This document shows, piece after piece, positions 17,742-25,536 of a stretch of DNA of 49,513 nt. The notes below the pieces were generated by a model, which worked only from the letters and a program-made list of their open reading frames with translations, was not told the DNA's origin and did no database searches. Position numbers and translations under genes: made by a program. Position 1 is the first letter of the stretch. Each line of letters opens with the position of its first letter. Location of the stretch: contig QCFY01000010.1 in assembly GCA_003280085.1 (NCBI GenBank), positions 1 to 49,513 of the forward strand. The letters run 5' to 3'. The stretch is from Prochlorococcus sp. AG-363-O06 (GTDB lineage: Bacteria; Cyanobacteriota; Cyanobacteriia; PCC-6307; Cyanobiaceae).

Positions 17742-18143
17742 TTAATAATTATACCTTTCAGCAGCATTTGTTTTTGTAGGCATTTCAATTTTCTCTTTGA
17801 CAATTTCTTCTTTGATAAGTTCTGGATTCTGAAAGAGGTCTCCTAGATAGCTTCCACAACCTTCATAGTTTTCAGGTTCTTCTACAACAGTTTCTATGAT
17901 CATAACTGCTCCATGCTTGGGTGAAGTTTTAAACAAACTATTGGCTTGGCGTTTGATTACTTCATAAGCAGCATTCCAGCTAACTTCATGTTCGTTACCA
18001 CTTTGACGCATATAACAGTAGATCTTTGCTCCTTTTTCGCCTGTATCATTTATTCCTGCATAGACGGCTGAGTTGAATACATTTGTGCAATAAATAGTTA
18101 CTATTCCTATAGGAAGAGCAAGCCAAGCGGGATACCTCGCCAT
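17742..18143 (-). CDS. Exported or membrane-anchored hypothetical protein
   Basis: A 133-residue protein of unknown function. The N-terminus is a signal-like segment (YPAWLALPIGIVTIYCTNVF). The mature part contains ETGEKGAKIYCYMRQSGNEHEVSW-type sequence with scattered cysteines, then VEEPENYEGCGSYLGDLF and a charged Lys/Glu tail (KEEIVKEKIE). It resembles short secreted proteins annotated as hypothetical in marine picocyanobacteria, but I cannot name a family with certainty. It converges on the SNF2 gene with an 8-bp gap. Start ATG 18143. Confidence 0.6.
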   Translation of the reverse strand: MARYPAWLALPIGIVTIYCTNVFNSAVYAGINDTGEKGAKIYCYMRQSGNEHEVSWNAAYEVIKRQANSLFKTSPKHGAVMIIETVVEEPENYEGCGSYLGDLFQNPELIKEEIVKEKIEMPTKTNAAERYNY

Positions 18144-18259
18144 GATTAATTACTTAGATAGCTCTTGTAACGTATCTATTTCTTTGTTTCTGTCTAGAGC
18201 CTGCTATTGATTAATTATCCCTAAAGGAGAAATAAATTTTACTATTACCGGCAAGACTA

Positions 18260-18696
18260 TCAAAACTGTATCAGTCGCACTGCATGTAAAGCTGCCACAG
18301 CAGAGCCTACTCCTAGCCTGCAAGGCTCATTCCACTTTTCCACCAAGGTGCTTCGCCAAGAAGAGATATCAATGGGTCTATGCCTAGGAAGCGGCTGGTT
18401 AAGAGTCCGACAACAATTCCAGTTAATAATAGGCTAATTGTCATTACTATTGCAGGCTTCCAAAGTGTTTGAATTTGATTAAGTGATTCTTTTTAAGCTT
18501 GTCCCTATTCTTATTTCCATGATTGTTGTAGTACCTATAGGCCATTCAGCTATATCTAAGCGTCCACTCATGCTGGCAATATCTGCTCCTAATAAGGCAC
18601 CTGCGCACGGGGATGCCTGATCCCCGTGCGCATTGTCGCAAGGCCTAGGACAGTTCCTGCGATGAGATATATCAACAAAGTAGGTTGCTGTGACAT
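18260..18696 (-). pseudogene. Decayed multi-pass membrane permease (YeeE/YedE-like remnants)
   Basis: No intact gene is present, but adjacent minus-strand frames give membrane-protein fragments broken by stops and shifts. Fragment one starts at ATG 18696 (MSQQPTLLIYLIAGTVLGLA) and ends at a TAG at 18589-18591. A shifted frame follows with GALLGADIASMSGRLDIAEW, to a TAA at 18479-18481. A third piece has MTISLLLTGIVVGLLTSRF and LGEAPWWKSGMSLAG, to a TAG at 18313-18315. A last frame reads GVGSAVAALHAVRLIQF, to 18260. The small-residue-rich helices and the ALLGA...SGR...EWP pattern recall the YeeE/YedE sulfur-compound permeases. That family assignment is tentative; that this is a dead membrane-protein gene is better supported. 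Confidence 0.55.
18603..18631. repeat. Perfect 12-bp GC-rich palindrome inside the decayed permease
   Basis: GCGCACGGGGAT (18603-18614) and its exact reverse complement (18620-18631) are separated by 5 nt (GCCTG). Ten of twelve stem positions are G or C apart from two A/T pairs, in otherwise AT-rich DNA. It falls where the permease reading frame breaks. No T-run follows on either strand, so it is not a standard terminator. It may be a templated inverted duplication that inactivated the gene, or a later insertion. Confidence 0.85.
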
Positions 18697-18815
18697 CACT
18701 AATTCCAAAGTTAGTTTTAGTGTTATAACAAGCACTTTTTCAATCAAGAAGCCAATAAAGACTTGAGTGTTTTCCTTATATGTGTTGTCATCAGTTTAAG
18801 TTTTTACTATGTCCA

Positions 18816-19100
18816 ATGTCTTCATCTTGTTCTTTTAGAATTACACGTACTGCTGAAGATCTAGCTCAGACAATTAATGCGCTTTCACAGAGGTTGGTGA
18901 AATTGGAACAGCGACAAGAGGCTCTAGAGCTTCGGGTCAAGAAATTTCCCTTAGAAACTTCTGAGGAAGAGATAAAAATGCTTGATGGCGTAGAGAATCT
19001 CCTTAAAGAATGTCAAGAGCTTTTAGATAACCCTTCCCCACATAATGATTTAGACGAGGTTTGGGCGGAGGAGGTGGAGGAAGAGAAATTGGCAGCATAA
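18816..19100 (+). CDS. Small acidic coiled-coil hypothetical protein
   Basis: A 94-residue protein from ATG 18816 (MSSSCSFRITRTAEDLAQTI); the frame is open from 18780, giving 12 more residues. It consists almost entirely of heptad-like helix (INALSQRLVKLEQRQEALEL, then EEIKMLDGVENLLKECQELL) followed by a strongly acidic tail (DEVWAEEVEEEKLA). This suggests a coiled-coil oligomer. I do not recognise a named family. It precedes another small ORF by 12 bp on the same strand, so the two may be co-transcribed. Confidence 0.6.
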   Translation: MSSSCSFRITRTAEDLAQTINALSQRLVKLEQRQEALELRVKKFPLETSEEEIKMLDGVENLLKECQELLDNPSPHNDLDEVWAEEVEEEKLAA

Positions 19101-19112
19101 GATGCCATTTAA

Positions 19113-19373
19113 GTGGCAGAATATAGAGAAAGTAAGGCAACCATGGTGCCTACCATTTGTGCCTCTGGCACGTCACAACTGAATGACAAGGGATTATCGC
19201 ACTTTCAGCATTCACCTTCGGCTAGAAAAGAATTTCATGAATGCGGTCATTATCTAGAGAAGTTGGAATTTGCTTTGGCTATTGCTCAGACAAATGGAGA
19301 TCAAATTCGTATAGATGCATTACGTGCTCAGATAGCAGAATTAGGTGGGAATACTGAGGAGCCAGGGACATGA
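19113..19373 (+). CDS. Small hypothetical protein
   Basis: An 86-residue ORF from GTG 19113; ATG 19143 would give 76 residues (MVPTICASGTSQLNDKGLSH). A central region with Cys and His (EFHECGHYLEKLEFALAIAQ) is followed by a helix (GDQIRIDALRAQIAELGGN) and a short polar tail. No enzyme or DNA-binding motif is visible. The spacing of 12 bp from the preceding coiled-coil gene supports a two-gene transcript. The C-terminal helix composition looks like conserved coding sequence, but the start is uncertain. Confidence 0.5.
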   Translation: MAEYRESKATMVPTICASGTSQLNDKGLSHFQHSPSARKEFHECGHYLEKLEFALAIAQTNGDQIRIDALRAQIAELGGNTEEPGT

Positions 19374-19504
19374 AATAGTGATTAGATCAATTCCCCATTA
19401 AAAGATTAATTTTCTTTTATAAGTTAGATTTTATTTTGAGTATTCATAATGCTGTATTCTTTGAAGTCAATCCAGTAGGTTAAACTTTAGTTAGAAGGCT
19501 TTGA

Positions 19505-19735
19505 TTGATTTTGACAACCACTCTTGTGAGAAAACCATCTATAATCAACTCTTCACGAAGTAAAAGTGAGGCTCATTTAAAAGCAGCCGTCAATTTATTT
19601 AATTCAGCTTCAGAGCAAGCTGAGGCTGGTGAATTAAAGTCTGCAGCTGTTTCAATCTTGAAGGCATTGGATCAAGAGCGTCGAGCAGGTGTGATTGGAC
19701 CTCAGATTTTGCAATTGATCAAGCCAACACCTTGA
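19505..19735 (+). CDS. Small picocyanobacterial hypothetical protein
   Basis: A 76-residue protein with a TTG start at 19505 (another in-frame TTG at 19511). Residues ~20-70 form a two-helix unit: EAHLKAAVNLFNSASEQAEA and ELKSAAVSILKALDQERRAG, ending GPQILQLIKP. This looks like a single TPR-like or helical hairpin repeat, and I recall near-identical short proteins in Prochlorococcus and marine Synechococcus. Function unknown. It converges with tRNA-Gly. A 131-bp gap precedes it with no feature I can support. Confidence 0.6.
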   Translation: MILTTTLVRKPSIINSSRSKSEAHLKAAVNLFNSASEQAEAGELKSAAVSILKALDQERRAGVIGPQILQLIKPTP

Positions 19736-19793
19736 TATATTATTTGGTATTGATTATGATTCATAAACTAAAAAAATTATTGTCAATCTTTAA

Positions 19794-19864
19794 GCGGGTG
19801 ACCGGATTCGAACCGGCGACGTCCAGCTTGGGAAGCTGACATTCTACCACTGAATTACACCCGC
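19794..19864 (-). tRNA. tRNA-Gly (anticodon CCC)
   Basis: Read on the minus strand the 71-nt sequence folds as a complete cloverleaf. The acceptor stem is GCGGGTG/CACCCGC. The D-arm is ATTC-AGTGGTA-GAAT. The anticodon arm is TCAGC-TTCCCAA-GCTGG with anticodon CCC, which reads GGG. The variable loop is ACGTC and the T-arm is GCCGG-TTCGAAT-CCGGT. The 3' CCA is not encoded, as usual in cyanobacteria, so it is added by nucleotidyltransferase. It lies between the small hypothetical gene and the aminotransferase gene. No integrase or att-like duplication is visible next to it. Confidence 0.97.
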
Positions 19865-19909
19865 ATTCTTTTATAATAATTCAAATTTTTGTTAATGCAT
19901 TTTAAAAAG

Positions 19910-21058
19910 TTAATTTAAGAATTTCGAGGCTGCAGCAACGCCAGCTCCTAGATTTGAATTATTTATGCCTAAAGACACTAACGTTGACTCTATTGCTGCT
20001 ATTGCTGTAAGCACATCTCGATCGCTAACAAACCCCAAGTGACCGATACGAAAGACTTTGCCTTTTAAATGATCTTGTCCACCAGCTAACAAGATGTCGT
20101 ACTTATCTTTTACTGCTTTTCTTAAAATTTCCGCATCAATGTTTTTGGGGGCAACAGCTGTAATAGATGGACTTCCATAGCCAGTCGCTGAAAAAATTGG
20201 AAGGTCCATTGCCTTCATGCCAGCTTGTGCTGCATCTCTATGCCTGCCATGACGGTTAAAGATTGATTCCAATCCTTCTTGTTGCATCATTTCAAGTGAG
20301 GCTTGTAATGCAAAAAATAGATTTACAGCAGGAGTAAATGGGTTGCTATTTTTAACTACCGTTTTTTGGTATTGCTTAAGATCAAGATAAAACTTTGGTA
20401 GATCAGAATCTTTGTTTGCATCCCAAGCACGTTTACTCATTGCAACAAAACTCAGTCCAGGTGGCATCATGTAACCTTTTTGGGAACCTGATGCGATGAC
20501 ATCTATTCCCCAGTCATCCATTGGGACATTGCAAGCGCCAAGACTGGTAACGCAATCCGAGATTGTTAGTGCTTTCCCATGATTGTGCACATATTTGCTT
20601 ATTGTTTCTAAGTCGTTAATTACTCCTGTTGAAGTTTCTGAGTGGGTAAGAATTACTGCCCGAATTTTTTTTTCAAAATCTGCATCTAACAACTCCTTGA
20701 AAGTTTCTGGATCCAAAGGTTGACCCCAATCTGCCTTGACTACCTCAACATCCAGTCCATAGCTTTTAGCCACTTTGACCCACCTTTCTCCAAATTTTCC
20801 ATTGTCCCCACAGACAACTCTGTCGCCCTTGCTAAGAGTATTAATAATCCCCGCCTCCATAGCAGCAGTTCCACTGCCTGTAATGCTCAGTACATCATTG
20901 TTGGTTTGATGCAACCATTTGAGTAACTCACTCGTACGTTGCACTACATGCTGAAATTCAGCACTGCGATGTCCAATAGGGTGTTTCCCCATCGCCATCA
21001 GAACTTTTTCAGGCACTGGTGTGGGCCCTGGGATCATCAGGGTAAGTTTTTCCTGCAT
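19910..21058 (-). CDS. Class V aminotransferase, alanine/serine--glyoxylate type
   Basis: A 382-residue PLP enzyme of the alanine-glyoxylate/serine-glyoxylate aminotransferase group. Motifs seen are MIPGPTPVPEKVLMAMGKHPIGHRS-like opening, SITGSGTAAMEAG for the phosphate, ILTHSETSTGVIND, the cofactor-binding aspartate in ISDCVTSLGA and the Schiff-base lysine K194 in ASGSQKGYMMPPG. In cyanobacteria this protein handles glyoxylate from photorespiration, using Ala or Ser as amino donor; older entries call it a soluble hydrogenase subunit by mistake. Substrate preference cannot be decided from sequence alone. It is divergent from cbiD over 90 bp. Confidence 0.9.
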   Translation of the reverse strand: MQEKLTLMIPGPTPVPEKVLMAMGKHPIGHRSAEFQHVVQRTSELLKWLHQTNNDVLSITGSGTAAMEAGIINTLSKGDRVVCGDNGKFGERWVKVAKSYGLDVEVVKADWGQPLDPETFKELLDADFEKKIRAVILTHSETSTGVINDLETISKYVHNHGKALTISDCVTSLGACNVPMDDWGIDVIASGSQKGYMMPPGLSFVAMSKRAWDANKDSDLPKFYLDLKQYQKTVVKNSNPFTPAVNLFFALQASLEMMQQEGLESIFNRHGRHRDAAQAGMKAMDLPIFSATGYGSPSITAVAPKNIDAEILRKAVKDKYDILLAGGQDHLKGKVFRIGHLGFVSDRDVLTAIAAIESTLVSLGINNSNLGAGVAAASKFLN

Positions 21059-21148
21059 GGTCTGGACCTACATAATCATCCATCCTAAAAAATCATCTAC
21101 AAAGGTTGCCGTATCACTAACTCTTCTTCTTTAAATCAAGGTCTAACT

Positions 21149-22282
21149 TTGCCAGTATGGCTTGTTGCATCTGCCGTATCTGCTACGCAAATACTTAATG
21201 GCCAGCCTTTTGCCCAGCAGCAAAGAATTGACTTGCCAGATCAATCAGATTCCTTTTTAGTTCAGGTTTATTTAGCAGTTTTATTTGCTGATGGTGATCA
21301 AGCTGTAGCGATCACTCATTGTGAGTCTTGTTTAGGCCTTGACCTGACAAGAGATTTAGAGATTTGGACTTTTGTTCAATTTGAGACAAATGGTGTTCAT
21401 AAATTAGACAAAAAGTTTTTTTATCAGGATTGGTTGTCTTTAGTGCCAGGAGAGGGAGTAGGTGTTTTTGAATCTACTGGCAAGGCTTGTGTTTCTGGAT
21501 TTACTTATCAGCTTCTTGAAAAAAATCTTCGCCCATTGGTACCAAGAGGCAAGAGATTGAAGCTCGAAGTTGTTTTGCCTGCTGGGAGAATGTTGGCTGA
21601 TAGGACTAGTAATAAAGCTTTTGGAGTAGTAGAGGGACTTTCGCTTATTGGCACTCAAGCTATCTCTCAGAACAGTGCATCTCCAGAACAATTGGAAAAT
21701 GCATTGGAATCTTTAAAAGTCAAATGCAATCAAGCTAATTTTAAAGGTGAGATGATATTTGTAATTGGAGAGAATGGGCTTGATCTAGCTGAAAATTTAG
21801 GTTTAGGCTTGCATTCTGTAGTTAAAACAGGAAATTGGCTGGGTCCTTTAATTGTCGCAGCTGCCGAGGAAGGCGTTACTAAGCTTTTGCTTTTTGGCTA
21901 TCACGGTAAATTGATCAAATTGGCTGGTGGAATTTTTCATACCCATAATCATTTGGCTGATGCTCGCTTAGAAATTTTGATTGCATTGGCAGTATATGAA
22001 GGCATTCCTTTGGATTTGATTAAGACATTGGCTCAATCAGAATCCATAGAAGGCGCTTTGCTAAACCTTGAGACTTGCAATATCGATATCGCCAAAATGC
22101 TTTGGAACAGAATTGCCTCTGTGATTGAGGAAAAGAGCATTGATTACATTAGTAAATATGGGGCTTGGAAAATGCAAATAGGTGCAGCTTTATTTGATCG
22201 CCAAAGGAGCCTGCGTTGGGCAGGACCAATTGGGATTCAACATCTTGCTTCTTATGGCGTTAAAGCTGAGCCCAAAAAATAA
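21149..22282 (+). CDS. cbiD: Cobalt-precorrin-5B C1-methyltransferase CbiD
   Basis: A 377-residue protein of the anaerobic cobalamin pathway; it uses S-adenosylmethionine to methylate C1 of cobalt-precorrin-5B. The opening (LPVWLVASAVSATQIL), the central GEGVGVFESTGK and RMLADRTSNKAFGVVEGLSLIGTQ, and VIGENGLDLAENLG, GNWLGPLIVAAAE and GGIFHTHNHLADARLEIL fit CbiD throughout. No ATG is available: TTG 21149 is the only conventional start, and the coding-like frame extends slightly further upstream (LNQGLT) without a start codon. It indicates corrinoid synthesis. guaA follows after 57 bp on the same strand. Confidence 0.92.
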   Translation: MPVWLVASAVSATQILNGQPFAQQQRIDLPDQSDSFLVQVYLAVLFADGDQAVAITHCESCLGLDLTRDLEIWTFVQFETNGVHKLDKKFFYQDWLSLVPGEGVGVFESTGKACVSGFTYQLLEKNLRPLVPRGKRLKLEVVLPAGRMLADRTSNKAFGVVEGLSLIGTQAISQNSASPEQLENALESLKVKCNQANFKGEMIFVIGENGLDLAENLGLGLHSVVKTGNWLGPLIVAAAEEGVTKLLLFGYHGKLIKLAGGIFHTHNHLADARLEILIALAVYEGIPLDLIKTLAQSESIEGALLNLETCNIDIAKMLWNRIASVIEEKSIDYISKYGAWKMQIGAALFDRQRSLRWAGPIGIQHLASYGVKAEPKK

Positions 22283-22339
22283 TCTTTTCTCTAACCTAAA
22301 TGGAAACCAGTTGGTTTTTGCATTCGCCTTTTCAGAAAT

Positions 22340-23926
22340 ATGCCAGAGCTCCCTCTATTAGACAAACGTAAGCCGGCTATTGTCATTCTTGACTTTGGCT
22401 CACAATATTCCGAATTAATTGCTCGAAGAATTAGAGAAACTGAGGTTTTTTCCTTGGTGATGAGTTATAGAACATCTGCAAATGAACTTCGTTCTTTGGC
22501 TCCTAAAGGACTAATTCTGAGTGGTGGGCCAAGTTCTGTTTATGCAGATGGCGCACCTTTGCCTGATCCAGGGATTTGGGATTTGGGTATACCTGTGCTT
22601 GGGGTTTGTTATGGAATGCAATTAATGGTTCACCAGCTAGGTGGTCAAGTTGAGCCTGCTGTCGGTAAGGCTGAATATGGCAAAGCCCCATTAGAAGTTG
22701 ATGATCAGACCGCATTACTTGCCAATGTTGTTAACGGCTCAACGATGTGGATGAGTCATGGAGATTCAGTTAAGTCATTGCCTGAAGGATTTGTACGTTT
22801 GGCCCATACAGTGAATACCCTGGAAGCGGCGATAGCTTGTCATAAACGCAAGTTTTATGGAGTTCAGTTTCACCCCGAAGTGGTCCATTCCAAAGATGGA
22901 ATGTTGGTGATTAAGAATTTTGTTTATAAAATCTCTAATTGTGAACCAGATTGGACTACCACAGCTTTTGTTGATGAAGCAGTTCATCAAGTTCGCTCAC
23001 AAGTAGGCGATAAAAGAGTATTACTTGCTTTGTCTGGAGGTGTTGATTCTTCTACTTTGGCATTTCTCTTGCATAAAGCAATTGGGAGTCAATTGACTTG
23101 TATGTTTATTGATCAGGGATTTATGCGTAAAGGCGAGCCTGAATTCTTAATGGACTTCTTCGATAAGAAATTTCATATTAATGTTGAATATATTAATGCA
23201 CGTGAACGATTTATTTCAAAATTAAGAGGAGTGATTGATCCTGAGGAAAAACGTAAAATTATTGGCACTGAATTCATTAGAGTATTTGAAGAAGAAAGTG
23301 CACGTTTGGGTCCTTTTGATTATTTAGCTCAAGGCACTCTTTATCCAGATGTTATTGAAAGTGCAGGTACAAATATAGATTTAAAAACAGGAGAGCGAGT
23401 GGCTGTAAAGATTAAAAGTCATCACAATGTTGGTGGTTTACCTAAAGATCTGCAATTTAAATTAGTCGAGCCTTTAAGGAAATTGTTTAAAGATGAGGTT
23501 CGTAAAGTTGGTATGGCTCTAGGCTTGCCCGGGGAGATAGTTAGGCGCCATCCCTTCCCTGGGCCAGGCTTGGCAATTAGAATCCTTGGAGAAGTAACTA
23601 ATGAAAAGTTGAATTGCTTACGAGATGCAGATTTAATTGTTAGAGAGGAAATTAATACTGCTGGTTTATATGATGAAATTTGGCAGGCATTTGCTGTATT
23701 ACTTCCTGTTTGCTCTGTAGGTGTGATGGGTGATCAGCGTACTTATGCTTGGCCTATTGTACTTAGATGTGTCTCTAGTGAAGACGGAATGACTGCTGAC
23801 TGGTCACATTTACCTTATGATGTTTTAGAATTAATTTCAAATAGGATTGTAAATGAGGTTAAAGGTGTTAATAGGGTAGTGTTTGATATTACCAGCAAAC
23901 CACCTGGCACAATTGAGTGGGAATAA
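22340..23926 (+). CDS. guaA: GMP synthase (glutamine-hydrolysing)
   Basis: A 528-residue bifunctional enzyme that converts XMP to GMP. The N-terminal class I glutamine amidotransferase has [11 protein letters not shown], the nucleophilic cysteine in [11 protein letters not shown] and the His/Glu pair in [13 protein letters not shown]. The ATP-pyrophosphatase domain begins [15 protein letters not shown] (PP-loop) and includes [43 protein letters not shown] and the C-terminal dimer segment ending KPPGTIEWE. All catalytic elements are intact and length is normal. It is followed by a gene-poor 583-bp stretch. Confidence 0.98.
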   Translation: MPELPLLDKRKPAIVILDFGSQYSELIARRIRETEVFSLVMSYRTSANELRSLAPKGLILSGGPSSVYADGAPLPDPGIWDLGIPVLGVCYGMQLMVHQLGGQVEPAVGKAEYGKAPLEVDDQTALLANVVNGSTMWMSHGDSVKSLPEGFVRLAHTVNTLEAAIACHKRKFYGVQFHPEVVHSKDGMLVIKNFVYKISNCEPDWTTTAFVDEAVHQVRSQVGDKRVLLALSGGVDSSTLAFLLHKAIGSQLTCMFIDQGFMRKGEPEFLMDFFDKKFHINVEYINARERFISKLRGVIDPEEKRKIIGTEFIRVFEEESARLGPFDYLAQGTLYPDVIESAGTNIDLKTGERVAVKIKSHHNVGGLPKDLQFKLVEPLRKLFKDEVRKVGMALGLPGEIVRRHPFPGPGLAIRILGEVTNEKLNCLRDADLIVREEINTAGLYDEIWQAFAVLLPVCSVGVMGDQRTYAWPIVLRCVSSEDGMTADWSHLPYDVLELISNRIVNEVKGVNRVVFDITSKPPGTIEWE

Positions 23927-24509
23927 TAGTAAAGTGAAGCTTTTCGCCCCCCTAATTGTTTAGGTTTATATGGGCTTGATGCATGTTATTTTCACATTCT
24001 TTAAAGACAATATAAGAAGAATGTATGTCTATATAAAGTCAAGGCTTAATACTCTTCATGATCTTCAATAGTATTTTCAAAATCCAGAACTGTTACATCC
24101 TATTGAAGATATTGGCCTGTTTTTGCACACATTTCATTGAGTGACTTTAGCTTGCTGGAGATATAATCCATATTAATCCTTAAAGAAAGTTCTATATGGA
24201 GAAAGGTGAAAAGTAGTGCTTTCTGAATTTCGTAGCCTTGGCAGGATAGCTGAAATTGTCTGTCAAAAGGAAGGCGAGTTTGGAAGATCTATTTTTTCTA
24301 TTAATCTAAACCTAAGATCTAGAATATATGTTATCTGAAAAAAGATGATATAGGTTTAGAAAGATTTTTGCTCCCTTTGAATGATTTTCTAGGATATTTC
24401 AAGGAGAATTTCTTTTTGGCAGGTTCATTAGTTCAAATATGTTTCTTCTTTGCTTCTTACGGAAATTATGCTAAACCTCCTTTGTTATTGAAAGCTTTTT
24501 GAGTAAATA
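23927..24509. other. 583-bp gene-poor stretch with coding remnants
   Basis: No intact conserved gene is visible here. On the minus strand, 24046-24171 is a small interrupted reading frame (listed separately). On the plus strand a GTG-initiated 40-codon frame (24216-24338) is preceded by a GGAGAAAGG purine-rich run and encodes LSEFRSLGRIAEIVCQKEGE and a short tail; it has no recognisable homology. No tRNA, known small RNA motif, strong hairpin or repeat was found. The stretch resembles an area of gene loss between guaA and the immunity-like gene. Confidence 0.5.
24046..24171 (-). pseudogene. Small reading frame interrupted by one TAG
   Basis: From ATG 24171, 23 codons (MDYISSKLKSLNEMCAKTGQ and on) end at TAG 24100-24102. 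The same frame continues with DVTVLDFENTIEDHEEY to TAA at 24046-24048. An AAGGA ribosome-binding site lies about 8 nt before the ATG. Both halves have coding-like composition, so this may be a 41-residue gene killed by a nonsense mutation, or a functional 23-residue peptide. No family recognised. Confidence 0.3.
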
Positions 24510-24770
24510 ATGAAATCTACAAAGCAGTTCATTTATATTTTCATAGGAATCATCCTTGTCTTTTCATTGATAGGTGCAATTAGTAGAGCCTTTTTCTCTT
24601 TAATCAGTTTTGCGATACTATTAGTTATATATTTTCTTCCTTCTATTATTGCTTTCTCTAGAAAATCGCCCAGTGCTTTAGCTATCTCCGCGCTTAATTT
24701 GTTTTTAGGATGGACTTTTCTAGGTTGGGTCGCAAGCCTAATTTGGGCACTAAGGAATTACAAATATTAA
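24510..24770 (+). CDS. Superinfection-immunity (Imm) family small membrane protein
   Basis: An 86-residue protein with an N-terminal hydrophobic helix (FIYIFIGIILVFSLIGA) and a C-terminal module YFLPSIIAFSRKSP, then ALNLFLGWTFLGWVASLIWAL. The pattern YFLP-x-IIA-x(8-12)-NLxLGWTxxGWxxxLxWAL is that of the superinfection immunity protein family (Pfam PF14373), named after phage T4 Imm, which blocks DNA injection by related phages. Many chromosomal members have no tested phage role, so defence is an inference. Isolated: 583 bp upstream and 135 bp downstream without other clear genes. It is AT-rich but not obviously foreign. Confidence 0.8.
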   Translation: MKSTKQFIYIFIGIILVFSLIGAISRAFFSLISFAILLVIYFLPSIIAFSRKSPSALAISALNLFLGWTFLGWVASLIWALRNYKY

Positions 24771-24857
24771 ACTTTTTAGTTGCACTTCTAAGCAAGAATT
24801 CTTATTAAATGACGACTTTAGATTTTTCTTGCTAAATAACTTTGCTTTAGGGGTGGT

Positions 24858-24889
24858 GTAATCCAGACTTAATAGATAACTTGGATTAC
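24858..24889. repeat. 8-bp inverted repeat upstream of the 203-residue hypothetical
   Basis: GTAATCCA (24858-24865) and TGGATTAC (24882-24889) are exact reverse complements with a 16-nt AT-rich spacer. The element lies 88 bp after the Imm-family stop and 17 bp before the TTG of the next gene. It could be a regulator-binding site or a leader hairpin. No T-run follows, so a terminator is unlikely. Confidence 0.4.
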
Positions 24890-24905
24890 TGGCTTAAATA
24901 GATCA

Positions 24906-25517
24906 TTGACCGCAGCACAACCACAGGACTTTCAGCTGCAACGTCGTCTTCAGCAGGACAGTATCCGCCTTGCTGGAAAGACTGTATATATCAATCCTTT
25001 TCTGTATTGGCGTCGTTTTGATAGTAATACGGATAGATGGCTAAGAGAGCCTGGTCAGCTGGGAGAAGATCAAATTAAACTCAATAGAGGTAGGTTTTAT
25101 CCGGAATTGGATTGGAATTTTTTGGATGAGGATGAACGCTTGCTGAAGGATGCTGCTGTAGAGATGTTTCTTAAGAGCCTTGATTTGATTACTACTTTTC
25201 ATCCAGAACTTAATGCAGGACAGTTACTTGAAGTTGAGAGGAAGATGGCTATTACTAAAAAACGTGCGTTTGAGCGTTGGGTCGAAAAGTCTTTTCGTCG
25301 AAGGTTGAAGGAAGAGTCTCGAGAGCGTAAGCGTATTGAAGCAGAAAGACTTTGGCGGAGTTGGAGAGAGTGGGTTTCCCTAGAAACAACACATCAGGCC
25401 GTTGTTCCTTTTTTTGCCATTATCTTTTTGGTTGGTTTTGGTGGATGGTCAATGGGAGTATCAAGTGTCAGTTGCCCCCCATCATTAATGTCTATGGATC
25501 AGAGTGTAGTTAGATAG
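24906..25517 (+). CDS. Picocyanobacterial hypothetical with C-terminal membrane segment
   Basis: A 203-residue protein from TTG 24906 (encoding TAAQPQDFQLQRRLQQDSIR after the start). The body is basic and aromatic (FLYWRRFDSNTDRWLREPGQ; RFYPELDWNFLDEDERLLKD), with a highly charged helix (FRRRLKEESRERKRIEAERL) followed by one membrane helix near the C-terminus (AVVPFFAIIFLVGFGGW). It is therefore likely a C-terminally anchored cytoplasmic protein. I know no function; similar sequences occur in marine picocyanobacteria by recollection. Two more genes follow at short spacing (19 bp, then 9 bp) ending with PBP2, so it may be part of that operon. Confidence 0.65.
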   Translation: MTAAQPQDFQLQRRLQQDSIRLAGKTVYINPFLYWRRFDSNTDRWLREPGQLGEDQIKLNRGRFYPELDWNFLDEDERLLKDAAVEMFLKSLDLITTFHPELNAGQLLEVERKMAITKKRAFERWVEKSFRRRLKEESRERKRIEAERLWRSWREWVSLETTHQAVVPFFAIIFLVGFGGWSMGVSSVSCPPSLMSMDQSVVR

Positions 25518-25536
25518 ATAGATCTTCTGGGCTTCT

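Noticed and set aside
19794-19864. tRNA-Gly as an integration site for an island
   Set aside because: No integrase, no duplicated tRNA 3' end and only small native-looking genes on either side.
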